From: CAYOHY01 sp964403885
GTDB lineage: Bacteria > Actinomycetota > Coriobacteriia > Anaerosomatales > PHET01
Direction: 5' to 3'
Length of the DNA: 64,000 nt
Assembly (NCBI GenBank): GCA_964403885.1
Contig: CAYOHY010000006.1
Location: forward strand, 1-64,000
Shown: positions 9,081-20,500 of the stretch, piece by piece
Layout: every line of letters begins with the position of its first letter
Numbering within the stretch: the stretch's first letter is position 1
The notes under the pieces: model-generated
Told to the model about the DNA's origin: nothing
Database searches by the model: none
Seen by the model: only the letters and a program-made list of their open reading frames with translations
Program-made: the position numbers and the translations under genes

Positions 9081-10540
9081 CGGCTCGTGCGTGACCAGTC
9101 GTCGGCGTAGCGCACGATGTCGTCTTCACCCAGGTAGCCGCCCACGGCAACCTCGATGACGCGCAGCGTCTCATCTCCGGCGTTGGCCAGCCGATGGGTC
9201 GCGCCCAGTGGGATGTAGACGGACTCGTTGGGGGAGAGCTCGAGCGTCTCGCCGTCGCGCTCCACGAGCGCTCGGCCGCTCACCACCACCCAGTGCTCGC
9301 TTCGCTTGGCGTGGCTTTGCAGTGACAGCCGCTTACCGGCGAGCACGTCGATCGTCTTGACCTGGAACCCGTCACCCTTGAGAAGCAGTGTCCACGACCC
9401 CCAGGGGCGAAGCGACGTGCGCGAGGTGACGATCTCTTGCGCGCCCGCGCGTGCGAGCGCCTCCACCACGAGCCGCACATCTTGAGCGCGGTCCTTGGAG
9501 GCCACGAGGGTCGCGTCAGCGGTGTCGACCACCAGCGTGTCCTCCAGGCCCAGCGTGGCCACGAGGCGTCCCGAGGAGTACGAGATGACGCCGGACGATT
9601 CGACATCGACCACGTTGCCCACCAGCACGTTGCCGGACGCGTCCGGCTCGGCAAGCTGCTCGAGTGAGAGGAGGGATCCCACGTCCGACCACACCAAGCG
9701 CGTCGGCACCACGGCCACCCGGCTCGATACCTCGAGCACCGCGCGATCGAACTGGACCGCGGGCAGTGCGTCATACCGCTCGCGAGCGCCCGTCGCGAGC
9801 CACTGTCCGGGATCGAGGGTCGCAAGCGCCTCGACGGTATCGGCTATCGCGCGTCCATATGCCGAGTCCGGCGTCGACGCCGCCTCACCGGCTGCGCGCA
9901 GCTCGTCGAGGATCGTGCGTGCCCGCGCGATGACCATCCCCGAGTTCCACAAGCACCCCTGAGCCACGAGTTCCTCGGCGACCTCGCGCGATGGCTTCTC
10001 CAAGAACCGAGCCACCGAGAAGGCACCCGTGATTCCTTCCAGCGCATCTCCGGGGCGGATGTAGCCGTAGCCCGTCTCGGGGGAGTCGGGCGTCAGGCCC
10101 AGCACGACGATGTGTCCTGAGTGGGCTGCGGCCACGGCTGTCTCGAGCGCGCGGTCCCACTCGGCGCCGTCCTCGAGCAGGTGGTCGCTCGGCAGCACCG
10201 CGACCACGGCGTCCTCGTCGAGCGAGGCCGCGTACGCCGCAGCGAGGGCCACGGCGGCGGCGGTGTTGCGCGCCGACGGCTCGGCCACCACGGTGGTGCC
10301 GGTCGCGGTCTCGCTGGCCAGGTGGTCCCGGATCTCGCCCAGCAGGCGCTCGCTGGTCAGCACAGTGACGGTGCCCGAGGCATGCTCCCTCACGCGGGCG
10401 ACCGCCTGCTGCAGAAGCGATGTTCCGCCAAACACGGTCAACATCTGCTTGGGCGAGAGCTCGCGCGACAGCGGCCAGAAGCGGGTGCCGCTTCCTCCGG
10501 CGAGCACGATCGCGTGCAGGTGCGCGAGCGCCTTGGGCAT
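9077..10540 (-). CDS. manC: Mannose-1-phosphate guanylyltransferase / mannose-6-phosphate isomerase
   Basis: 487 aa, full length for the type II bifunctional enzyme that makes GDP-mannose. The N-terminal nucleotidyltransferase domain has the pyrophosphorylase signature GGSGTRFWPLSRELSPKQ from about residue 14. The C-terminal cupin (type II mannose-6-phosphate isomerase) begins near residue 375 with RPWGSW and includes the HAKRSEHWVVVSG stretch. The ATG at 10540 is chosen because the protein then begins just ahead of the nucleotide-binding loop. It supplies GDP-mannose to the adjacent glycosyltransferases. It is convergent with the upstream operon and divergent from the following lipoprotein. 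Confidence 0.92.
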   Translation of the reverse strand: MPKALAHLHAIVLAGGSGTRFWPLSRELSPKQMLTVFGGTSLLQQAVARVREHASGTVTVLTSERLLGEIRDHLASETATGTTVVAEPSARNTAAAVALAAAYAASLDEDAVVAVLPSDHLLEDGAEWDRALETAVAAAHSGHIVVLGLTPDSPETGYGYIRPGDALEGITGAFSVARFLEKPSREVAEELVAQGCLWNSGMVIARARTILDELRAAGEAASTPDSAYGRAIADTVEALATLDPGQWLATGARERYDALPAVQFDRAVLEVSSRVAVVPTRLVWSDVGSLLSLEQLAEPDASGNVLVGNVVDVESSGVISYSSGRLVATLGLEDTLVVDTADATLVASKDRAQDVRLVVEALARAGAQEIVTSRTSLRPWGSWTLLLKGDGFQVKTIDVLAGKRLSLQSHAKRSEHWVVVSGRALVERDGETLELSPNESVYIPLGATHRLANAGDETLRVIEVAVGGYLGEDDIVRYADDWSRTSR

Positions 10541-10608
10541 GGTCGTGGGGCCCTTCTTCGATGGTGTGGAAAGCTGGTGGAGGCGCGTGCGCGCGCCGCG
10601 TGTACCAG

Positions 10609-10614
10609 TATACT
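10609..10614 (+). promoter_or_regulatory. Possible -10 box in the manC/lipoprotein divergent region
   Basis: The 137-base divergent intergenic region holds one AT-rich island, the palindrome AGTATACT (10607-10614), which reads as TATACT on both strands. No convincing -35 element is visible at the usual distance on either strand, so this is only a candidate. Confidence 0.25.
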
Positions 10615-10677
10615 CGGCACGCGCCGTGCAGTTCGCTGCGCGACACAGCTCAGATATCCGTGCCCGAGAGGACACCC

Positions 10678-11283
10678 ATGCGTTCACACCGTTACCTGTC
10701 CGCACTGCGCGCGCTGGCGGTCTTCGCCCTGTGCGCTGTGGCCTTCGCCGTCCTGGTGGGCTGTGCCTCGCCCGCGGGCAAGGCCCCGGGCAAGTCCGCC
10801 CAGACGACGGCCACGTCGAGCGCCGATGCCTCCTCTGCCGCCGGCAAGGACCGCCCGGCGCCCGCCGTCGCGCCGCCTGCACCCGTGCTGAGCACTCCCC
10901 AGAAGGCGGTCCTGTCGTACCTGGACTGGATCACGTTCGCGTACCGCATCCTCGACTCCGACGTCGCGAGCAAGACCTTCTCGCCGTACGAGGAGGTGCG
11001 CGTCAACTCCTACGTCATGTACAACGTCGAGAAGCGGCGCGCGATCGATCAGCAGCTCGTGCACTTCGACGTGAAGAAGGTCACCACCAAGGGCTCCACC
11101 GCGACGGTCGATGCCAAAGAGACCTGGATCTACCGCTACATCGACATCGACACCGGCTACTACAAGGGGCCGCAGCGCAACGCGATCTACACCACCAAGT
11201 ACACGGTGGTGAAGCAGCCCGGGAACAAGGGCTGGATCGTGGACTCGGTGGATGCGGAGTCGATCGGCCCGGCGCCTGAATAG
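10678..11283 (+). CDS. Predicted lipoprotein with a domain shared with the ccs cluster
   Basis: 201 aa. The N-terminal signal sequence ends in a lipobox (LVGCAS, Cys near residue 27), followed by a low-complexity Ala/Pro/Ser linker and a globular domain from about residue 75. The start is set by GAGAGGA upstream and by the signal peptide. The globular part (Y-L-D-W, then E-V-R-V-N-S-Y, then V-D-A-K-E-T-W) lines up by eye with the small membrane protein at 27913-28401, so the two look like paralogues of one unnamed domain. It is expected outside the membrane. Sitting just upstream of the giant cytochrome, it may assist its export or maturation, but no function is recognised. Confidence 0.65.
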   Translation: MRSHRYLSALRALAVFALCAVAFAVLVGCASPAGKAPGKSAQTTATSSADASSAAGKDRPAPAVAPPAPVLSTPQKAVLSYLDWITFAYRILDSDVASKTFSPYEEVRVNSYVMYNVEKRRAIDQQLVHFDVKKVTTKGSTATVDAKETWIYRYIDIDTGYYKGPQRNAIYTTKYTVVKQPGNKGWIVDSVDAESIGPAPE

Positions 11284-11344
11284 AGGCGTGAGCGGCGACA
11301 CGTGCTCCACGAACTCTCCACACAACCGCTTGCCGAAAATCACA

Positions 11345-11360
11345 TGTGATATCTGTCACA
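11345..11360. promoter_or_regulatory. CRP/FNR-type operator TGTGA-N6-TCACA (giant cytochrome 1)
   Basis: The palindrome TGTGATATCTGTCACA fits the textbook CRP-family half-sites exactly. Its centre (11352.5) lies about 81.5 bases upstream of the start site predicted from the promoter at 11399-11427, close to the class I activation distance of -82.5. The same palindrome precedes the second giant cytochrome. The regulator itself is not in the window. Confidence 0.6.
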
Positions 11361-11398
11361 ACCGCCCTTAACTTTAGTGAATTCGTGTTCAGATTCGC

Positions 11399-11427
11399 TT
11401 GACCCACATCCTTAACCCACCGATACT
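11399..11427 (+). promoter_or_regulatory. Predicted sigma70-type promoter of giant cytochrome 1
   Basis: TTGACC (11399-11404) and GATACT (11422-11427) are 17 bases apart. The segment aligns with the promoter of the second giant cytochrome: TTGACCC, then AACC, then CCGA-TACTCCC. Predicted transcription start is about 11434, giving a leader of roughly 135 bases before ATG 11569. Conservation between two otherwise different upstream regions is the main support. Confidence 0.6.
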
Positions 11428-11434
11428 CCCCATG

Positions 11435-11548
11435 AGGCCTGTCAAAGGGCCTGCTCTGCATTGCAGGCGGATCGGGCGAAAGCCGTAGGGGCACGGCGGT
11501 GGGGAAATCGACCACAACACCCCCTCTGACCTGCGCACATTGGGAAGC
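11435..11548 (+). other. Structured 5' leader of giant cytochrome 1
   Basis: Between the predicted start site and the Shine-Dalgarno lie a hairpin GCCTGC/GCAGGC (11449-11468), a small GGC-GAAA-GCC hairpin (11475-11484) and an overlapping alternative GCCG/CGGC pairing (11482-11497). The last two are mutually exclusive. This could be a regulatory RNA or simply GC-rich folding. I could not match it with confidence to any riboswitch class, including c-di-GMP (GEMM). Confidence 0.3.
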
Positions 11549-11568
11549 CGGAGAAGGTGGGGATTGGG

Positions 11569-14500
11569 ATGATCGTAGGCAGGCGAGGGTGGCTCGCCGC
11601 TCTGTTCGTGACTGTGGCGCTGGCGGTACTTGCGCTGGCACCGGTCACTGCGGGTGCGGCGGACTATACCAACCAGGAGTGCCTGGCATGTCACGACAAA
11701 GTGTCGTGGAACATGAGCTTCGACGTTGGGCCGGTGGACAAGAACACCGCCTGCCGCAAGTGCCACCTCGATAACTTCGCCGGGGCGCACCCCATCCACA
11801 ACCAGTCGTCGAACTGCGGTGCGTTCTGCCATCCCGGTTGGGGTGAGGCGCTCGCCTCGAACGTTCCCCAGGTGCTCGACACCAGCGGCGCATTCAACTC
11901 GCCGTCCTCACAGGACACCACCGCTGGCGTGCTGCACATCATCCATGCGAACCCCCGCTGGGTGCAGGGCCTCTCCACCACGAACAGCAAGTGCGGCAGC
12001 TGCCACGCAGCCGCCTCGTGCACCGCGTGCCACGACGGGACCATCCCCCCGTCACAGGACGCGAGCAGCCACGCGGGTCATGCGTCGTGGTCGACCTCGA
12101 CCTCGATCGTTCCGTGGGTCGGTGACCTTTCTCCGGGTGTCACTGGCGGGGACGAGACGCAGGACACCAAGATGGTCGGCACCTCGCTGCGCTGCGGCGC
12201 CGCTGGTTGCCACGACATGACGGGCATCGCCTCGGCGTCTGCCAACCTCATGGACAACTTCAATCACGACGCCGATCCGGCCTCCGGCTACGTGACCACC
12301 ACCGTTGGCGTCGCCAACACCTGGAAGTACGTGTACTCCCGCCTGTACTCGCGCGACCAGATGATGATGTCGAACAAGATCGGCGCCGAAGTCTCCATCG
12401 ACTTCGTCGGCGAGCGCGTCACGCTCGTCACCGACAAGGACCCCTACCGCGGTATCGCCGAGATCCTCATCGACAACGTGTCGCAGGGCACCGTCGACCT
12501 CTACAACGGTGTGACCCTCAATCAGGTCCCGGTGTGGACGAGCAACGCGCTCGGCGCCGGCACGCACAACATCAAGATCCGCGTGACGGGCACCATGAGC
12601 GGCAGCGCTCGCGGCACCTGGATCTCCTTCGACCAGCTCAAGGTCTGGGAGGTCTCGCCGGACACCGTCGCTCCTGAGTGCAAGTCGTGCCACACCACCA
12701 AGAAGTCGCTCCCGCACGGCAGCGACCTTCCCACGATCGTCCCCACGTTCACCCACGATGCCACCCAGACTTCCGACAACACGTGGAACACCGGGTACGG
12801 CACCTACCGCTGCGACTCGTGCCACGTCTCCAATCAGAGCACGAGCATGCAGCTGGAGCACCGCCGCTCGACGTCGAGCTCCAACTACAAGCAGTGCACG
12901 CCGTGCCACACGCTGTACGCGCCCTACACGTGGACGGCCACCTGGAACACCAACGACGGCTGCAACTACGGTTCCTGCCATCCCAGCAGCGCGTCCACTC
13001 GTACCGCTCACGCCGCGGTGGTCACCTCGCACACGCCGCTCTCCGGTGGCTACGAGGACACCTGCAAGTCGTGTCACGCCGGCGACCTCCGCGTGGTCCA
13101 CTACAACTCGAAGCCCGGCAACGGGATCCTCGAGAACGCCGCCACCACCTGTAACGCCTGCCACACGCAGTCGCTGTTCAACACGGCACGCAGCTGCGTC
13201 GACGCCGGCTGTCACGTAGGCTCCGGCGTCACCTCGATGACGGCTCACAGCTTCGACACGACCCGTCACACTCCCACGAACTTCACGCGTGCGTACCAGA
13301 CCACCAGCACGCTCGATGACGGTGGCGTCGAGTGCAACGTGTGTCACTCGGCCCGCCTCGACACGGCTCACTCGACGCCTGGAACGATGACGGCTGTCGG
13401 CTGCTCCAAGGGCGGCGCCGGCAACAAGGGCTGCCACGAGGACACCGCCTACAACTCGCGCAGCGTCGCTGCCAGCGGCTGGCCTGCCGACAAGTGCTCG
13501 GAGTGCCACAACTACGCCGGTAAGAAGAGCCACGATCAGACCGCGACCGCCCACTTCGTGGCGTCCAACGGCTGTGCCGGTTCCACTGCGGGTTGCCACA
13601 ACAGCAACGACCTGTGGACCATTCACAAGAACTCGAAGCCGGGCAACGGCATCCTCGAGACCGGCGGCGGCTGCACCGCAGTCGATGGCGCCAACGATCC
13701 GTATGGCTGCCACAACACGCTCGACAAGCGTCCCACGGTCAACTCGGCCAACGCGTGCGGTTCTACCTCGACCGGGTGCCATACCGACCATGACCTCGGG
13801 TCGCATCCCGGCGCCATGAACCACGCGTTCAGCAACGTGAGCTACTACAACGCCACCTCCGAGGTCGGCTGCACCAACCAGACCGGCTGCCACAACAACA
13901 GTGGCGGCTCCACAACGGACTTCGGCTCGACCTACCACCCGACAAGCGGTTGTACGCCGGGTGGCGCGTGCCACAGCAGCACGAGCAAGCCCTCCTTCAC
14001 CGGCATCCTCCCCACGGACTGCCAGGAGTGCCACGGTGGCGCGTTCGTCGGCGCACCGTCCCGCAACAGCCTGACGGCATCCCCGTCGGCCGGCGGCCAC
14101 TACAGCGAGACCACGCACACCGCCATCGGCACCAACATGACCGTGGCGGTCAAGTCCGACACCACCGGTACCGCGAGTGCCACCTGCAACAACTGCCACT
14201 CCGCAACGGTGGGCGGCACTCGCTACGGTCTGCTCAACCAGCACGCCAACGTCGGCGTCGCCGGCAGCCCGTACGGTGCGGCCGTCGGTTGCGGTGAGTG
14301 CCACGGCGACACGCGTGCCTACGGTAACGTCGAGGTCCTCGCCAGCTGGACCGCCGACAAGTGCGAGGACTGCCACAAGCTCGGCGGATCCTCCACGTTC
14401 GATCACGCCGCGACCGTCAGCACCGTCGTGACCGACACCGGCGCGCTGGGCTGCGGCAGCAAGGGCGTCAACTGCCACACCACCGGCGACCTGCACACGC

Positions 14501-17500
14501 TGCACCGCAACGCGGCCGGCGGTTGCAACCTCGTCGACGGCAGCGGCCAGAAGTGCCACGACTACACGATCCAGGCCTACAAGCCCACCGCGAAGTCCTG
14601 CGGCACGGGCGCTGCCTGCCACACCGCCTACACGCTGGGCACCGTCCTGACGCCGGCGACGCACACCAAGTCGCTCGAGGTCACGGCCCACGCCCCCAGC
14701 TCGACCGGCACCACCCAGGCCAACGCCACCTTCGTGGCCGGCGGCCAGTCCAACACCTGCACCGCCTGCCACATCGTGACCAAGGCAGACGGCGGTCTGG
14801 TCAGCTACGAGCACACCTCGACCTACTCCACCAAGACCGTGGATGCGTCGAACATCTGCCGCAACTGCCACAACAACCCGCTGTCCACCACCGCGGTCAC
14901 GACCAACTGGTCGCAGAAGGACACCGCCAACGGCTGCGCGCAGTGCCACACCGGCACGCTGGCCATCCACAGCACCGAGAACACCGCCGCCCACACCGTC
15001 GCGACCAACACCGGTTGCGGCGGCACCGGCGGTGGCTGCCACCCCAAGACGGATCTCAGCTCGGTAGCGGCGGTGCCCACCACGCAGACCGGTATCCACG
15101 TCTCGTGCATGCGCTGCCACGACCGCACCGCGTCGGGCGGCCAGTACGCCTACGACCCCGCCAAGAAGGGCTGCGGTTCGGGTCGCTCCTGCCACGGCAC
15201 TGGTTCGCAGTACGCGACCGCTACCGCGGTCCACAACGGTGCCGGCGGTCTCGCTGACGGCAACGATGCGACCCACCACCAGGCCGTGATCGCCCGCTCC
15301 AACTACGGCTCGGGCCAGGATCTCGTCTACGACGGGACCAAGGAGTGCAACACCTGCCACACCGACCGCATGACCTCGTCGCACACGACGACCACCGTCG
15401 GTGCGGTCGGCTGCGGCGCGGGCGCCGGCGGCTGCCACAACAGCAGCGTCGTCACCACGTCGGCTGCAGTCGTCAAGTCCAACTGGGCCACCAAGAAGTG
15501 CACCGCGTGCCACACCAGCGCCGTCACGCACACCGCCTACCAGACCGGCGCCGGCCTGCAGACCAGCCACGAGGCCACTTCGGCGCAGGGCTGCCTCAAC
15601 AGCGGCGCGGGCTGCCACGGCACCAACAAGGACCTCGGCCTGCTGCACCCCACCGCTGGCTGTAACGCCTCGGTTGGCGCCACCACCACTGCTACCAAGT
15701 GCCACGACGTCGACAAGGCCATGAACGCCGTGTCCAAGTCGTGCGGTGGCGCGGGCAACTGCCACGCCAACTACACAGCCGCGAACCACAACGGCATCGC
15801 GACCGGCAACGAGGTCGCCACTCACGAGACCACGGCGACCGGCTTCTCGACCAAGATCGACGGCACCACCTACGACACCGGTGGCAACAACACCTGCGCG
15901 AGCTGCCACAGCCGCGGTCTGGCTCTGGCGCACAAGGAGACCTCGACCACGAGCAGCCTGAAGTCGGGCAACACCTCGTGGGGCGCAACGGCGGCCACCA
16001 TCTGCCAGGACTGCCACAACACCACCACGCCTGATAACGCCCAGACGGTCGTCAAGTCACTCAACTGGAGCGCACGCACCTGCCAGCAGTGTCACGACAC
16101 CGCTGGCAACGGCGGTCAGGGCAACGGCTTCCACGACCTCTACACCACCGGGAACCACACGTCCTCCGTGGGTACCACCTCCGGCGCCGACGGCTGTATC
16201 ACCGATGCGTGCCACAGCACCGGCGCGACCGGCGATGTCCGTGCGATCCACAACCGGGCCAAGGCAGGACGTGGCTGCACGTCTGTCGGCGCGGACACGA
16301 AGGCGTGGAGCGGCTCGTGCCATCAGCTCGACAAGCAGATGCCGCTGGGCACCATGTCCTGCGGTTCTGGTGGAGCGGGCGCGACCAAGTGCCACGTGAA
16401 CCACACCGACACCAACCACGGTGCCAACCACGGCTTCACCACCACGTCGAACTACGTGGCGGCGAGCGAGACCGGTTGCTCCAACAGCACCTCCGGTTGC
16501 CACGGCACCGAGTCCAGCTACGCCGACTTCGGCGCCGCGCAGTACCACCCCACCGGTGCCACGACGTGCGCCGGCGGTTCCGCTGGTACCTGCCACACCA
16601 GCCCCAGCAAGACCGGCTGGACGCTTCATGAGTGCCAGGACTGCCACAAGACGACCGGCGGCTACACCGGTGCAGCGGCGCGCGCCAGCCTGACGGCATC
16701 CCCGTCGGCCGGCGGCCACTACAGCGAGACCACGCACACCGCCATCGGCACCAACATGACCGTGGCGGTCAAGTCCGACACCACCGGTACCGCGAGTGCC
16801 ACCTGCAACAACTGCCACTCCGCAACGGTGGGCGGCACTCGCTACGGTCTGCTCAACCAGCACGCCAACGTCGGCGTCGCCGGCAGCCCGTACGGTGCGG
16901 CCGTCGGTTGCGGTGAGTGCCACGGCGACACGCGTGCCTACGGTAACGTCGAGGTCCTCGCCAGCTGGACCGCCGACAAGTGCGAGGACTGCCACAAGCT
17001 CGGCGGATCCTCCACGTTCGATCACGCCGCGACCGTCAGCACCGTCGTGACCGACACCGGCGCGCTGGGCTGCGGCAGCAAGGGCGTCAACTGCCACACC
17101 ACCGGCGACCTGCACACGCTGCACCGCAACGCGGCCGGCGGTTGCAACCTCGTCGACGGCAGCGGCCAGAAGTGCCACGACTACACGATCCAGGCCTACA
17201 AGCCCACCGCGAAGTCCTGCGGCACGGGCGCTGCCTGCCACACCGCCTACACGCTGGGCACCGTCCTGACGCCGGCGACGCACACCAAGTCGCTCGAGGT
17301 CACGGCCCACGCCCCCAGCTCGACCGGCACCACCCAGGCCAACGCCACCTTCGTGGCCGGCGGCCAGTCCAACACCTGCACCGCCTGCCACATCGTGACC
17401 AAGGCAGACGGCGGTCTGGTCAGCTACGAGCACACCTCGACCTACTCCACCAAGACCGTGGATGCGTCGAACATCTGCCGCAACTGCCACAACAACCCGC

Positions 17501-20500
17501 TGTCCACCACCGCGGTCACGACCAACTGGTCGCAGAAGGACACCGCCAACGGCTGCGCGCAGTGCCACACCGGCACGCTGGCCATCCACAGCACCGAGAA
17601 CACCGCCGCCCACACCGTCGCGACCAACACCGGTTGCGGCAACTCGGGTATCGGTTGCCACAACACCAACGACCTCAGCGCCGTCACGGCGAGCCCGACG
17701 TCGCTGGCCAGCAACGCCATCCACAACAGCTGCCTCCGCTGCCACAACCGCACCGGTGCAGCCACGTGGACGTCGGCTGCCATCGGCACCGGCGTGGGCG
17801 TCCAGTACAACCCGAACGAGAAGCGCTGCGGTCAGACCGCCGGCTGCCACACCAGCAGCTCGTACAGCACGTCAACGGCGCAGCACCGTATCGGGCGCGG
17901 CGACGTCGTCACCGGTGACGACACGAAGCACACGGCTTCGGCTGCTTCGATGAACGCGACCATCGGTACCGGCGTCGCGTCGGCCTCGTGCGGCACGTGC
18001 CACACCAACACGCTGGCGCTGGCCCACAAGGTCACCTCGACCACCGCAAGCTTCGACTCGACTCACACCGGTTGGGCCAACGCGTGCACCGGTTGCCACA
18101 ACGAGAACCGTGGCCCGGTCTTCGCAGCCCCGGTGGTCAAGACGAACTGGGCGACTGGCACCTGCGCCGGTTGCCACACCGCCTACCACAACAAGCTCAC
18201 GAGCCACGACAGCACCAACACGACCTGCGGCAACTCGGGTGTCGGCTGCCACAACAGCACCGACCTCCGTGTGCTCCACGGCCAGACCAAGACCAACGGC
18301 TGCAACCTGAGCGGCTGCCATGACTCCAAGGACAAGGCCATGACGGCCGCGACCAAGGACTGCCAGGCGGCCGGGTGCCACAACGCGTACACCGCGAGCA
18401 ACCACGGCACCGTCACCACCGGCAACGAGGTCGCGACCCACGAGGCCACGGCCACCGGCTTCACCACCAAGATCGACGGCACCACCTACGACACCGGTGG
18501 CGGCAACACCTGCACCAACTGCCACAGCCGCGCGCTGGCCACGGCCCACAAGGAGACCTCGACCACTGCAGCTCTGAAGTCGGGCAACACCAACTGGGCG
18601 ACCACGCCGGGCAACATCTGCGTGGACTGCCACAACACCACCACGCCTGACGCCTCGAACGTGCCGATCAAGTCCAACTGGACGGCTCGTACGTGCCAGC
18701 AGTGCCACGACACCGCGGGCAACGGCGGCAGCGGCAACGGCTTCCACGATCGCTATACCGCCGGCAACCACACCGCCACGACCGGCAGCTGCGCCCTTGG
18801 CTCCTGCCACGGCGGATCGACCGACGTTCGCGCCATCCACAACGTGGCCAAGGCCAACCGTGGATGCACGACCAACGGCGTGTCCGGTGCCTGCCACAAG
18901 CTCGACAAGCAGATGACTCCCGCAACCGAGATGAAGTGCGGTTCGGGCTCCGGTGGATGCCACACCGCCGCCAAGTACGTCGCGGGCGGTCACGGCATGT
19001 CGACCGGTGGCACCCCTTGCTACACCTGCCACACCACCTACCAGGCCTCGATGGAGACCTCCGGTAGCTCGCGCACCTCGACCTACCACCACGTCCTCGG
19101 TCAGCCCGGCGTGAACAACGGCGACATCGCCCCCAACGCGGGCACGTACCAGACGTCGACCACCAACGTGTTCTGCACGAGCTGCCACAGCGACCACAAC
19201 TACTTCAACCCCGGTCCCGGCACGCAGGCCGGCGCCAACCTCCGTACCGCGATCTCAGTGTCGAGCGGTGCGGCCACCAACACCGACTACTACAACTCGG
19301 GTAGCTACGGCGTGTGTGCGAGCTGCCACGCGACCGCACTGGCCAAGGACACCACCAACCAGAAGCCTGGCACGGGCATCGTTGAGAACACGCCCAAGGT
19401 CGACGGCGCTCAGTACGCCAATGGCACGCACAACTACGCCATCCCCAGCACCATCGGCACCTCGACCTTCAACGGCGACTGCGTGAAGTGCCACGATGAC
19501 GGCCAGACCACCAGCTACAACTCGGCGGGCTTCTCGCTCCACTTCGGCGGAGAGAAGCGCCTGCTGTCCTCGCTCGGTGCCACGCCGCAGGCCGGCGACG
19601 AGGCGCAGGAGAACCTGTGCTATCGCTGCCACTCCACCAACGGCAACCCGTATGGCGCATCCGGCAAGGACGGCTACAACGTGCGCTCGATGTCGACCAC
19701 GTCGGTCAACATCTACAACCTGTTCCAGCGCGCCTCGCACCACCCGATCGAGGGTGGCACCGCGACCGTCGAGTGCCAGAGCTGCCACAACACCCACCTG
19801 TCGACCACGCTCACCGAGACCGTCGACCCGAACAACACCTACAACCGTCTGGCTTACACGACCGACGCTCAGACCTCGGCGTTCTGCCTGAGGTGCCACG
19901 ACGGCAACACGCCTGGTCAGCAGGTCGACGGCACGACGTACACGCCGGCCGCCGTCACCATCAACCCGGCCAACACCGCGAAGATGGACAAGACCGCCTA
20001 CCAGGCACGTGGCCACTGGACCGCCGGCGGATCGATCTCCTCGACGGAGACCGCCGCGTGTGCCGAGTGCCACGATCAGCACGGCTCCAACGCACCCAAG
20101 CTCCTCGGCGTGTCCATCGCCGGCGGCGCCAACGTGATCGGTACGCAGACGATCACCGCGAACAACAAGAGCGTGTGCTACGGCTGCCACGTCAACGCAT
20201 CGACCGGCTACGGCGTCGCGACCGCGTCGCGCACCGCGTCGGGCTACCCGATGGACGGTACATGGCCTGGCTCTGCCGAGTGGGAGACCACGCACAACAA
20301 CGTCACCCACGCGGGTAGCGCTCACTCCGAGCCCACCGTTGTGTGGCCCGGCCTGAGCTACGCCGGCGGCGACTGCAAGAACTGCCACGACGTCCACGGC
20401 GCCAAGAACCAGTACGACGAGCTCCGCAGCCCCACTGCGAGCGAGTCCTACTCGCCGGTCAACCAGGAGTTCTGCTTCGACTGCCACGACGGCACGCTGA

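Noticed and set aside
11435..11548. c-di-GMP (GEMM) riboswitch in the cytochrome leader
   Set aside because: Short stretches such as GGCGAAAGCC and GGGGCAAAGGGC look suggestive, but the conserved GEMM core and order of helices could not be found; left only as an untyped structured leader.
12052..16017. Very long open frame antisense to giant cytochrome 1 (over 1300 codons, minus strand)
   Set aside because: It mirrors the codon bias of the cytochrome, gives Ala/Val/Gly/Arg-rich low-information sequence, and repeats wherever the sense strand repeats. Not a gene.
14068..17640. Regular repeats that could suggest a CRISPR array or mobile element
   Set aside because: The repeats are long, in frame and coding for heme motifs; there are no short palindromic repeats with unique spacers, no cas genes, no transposase.
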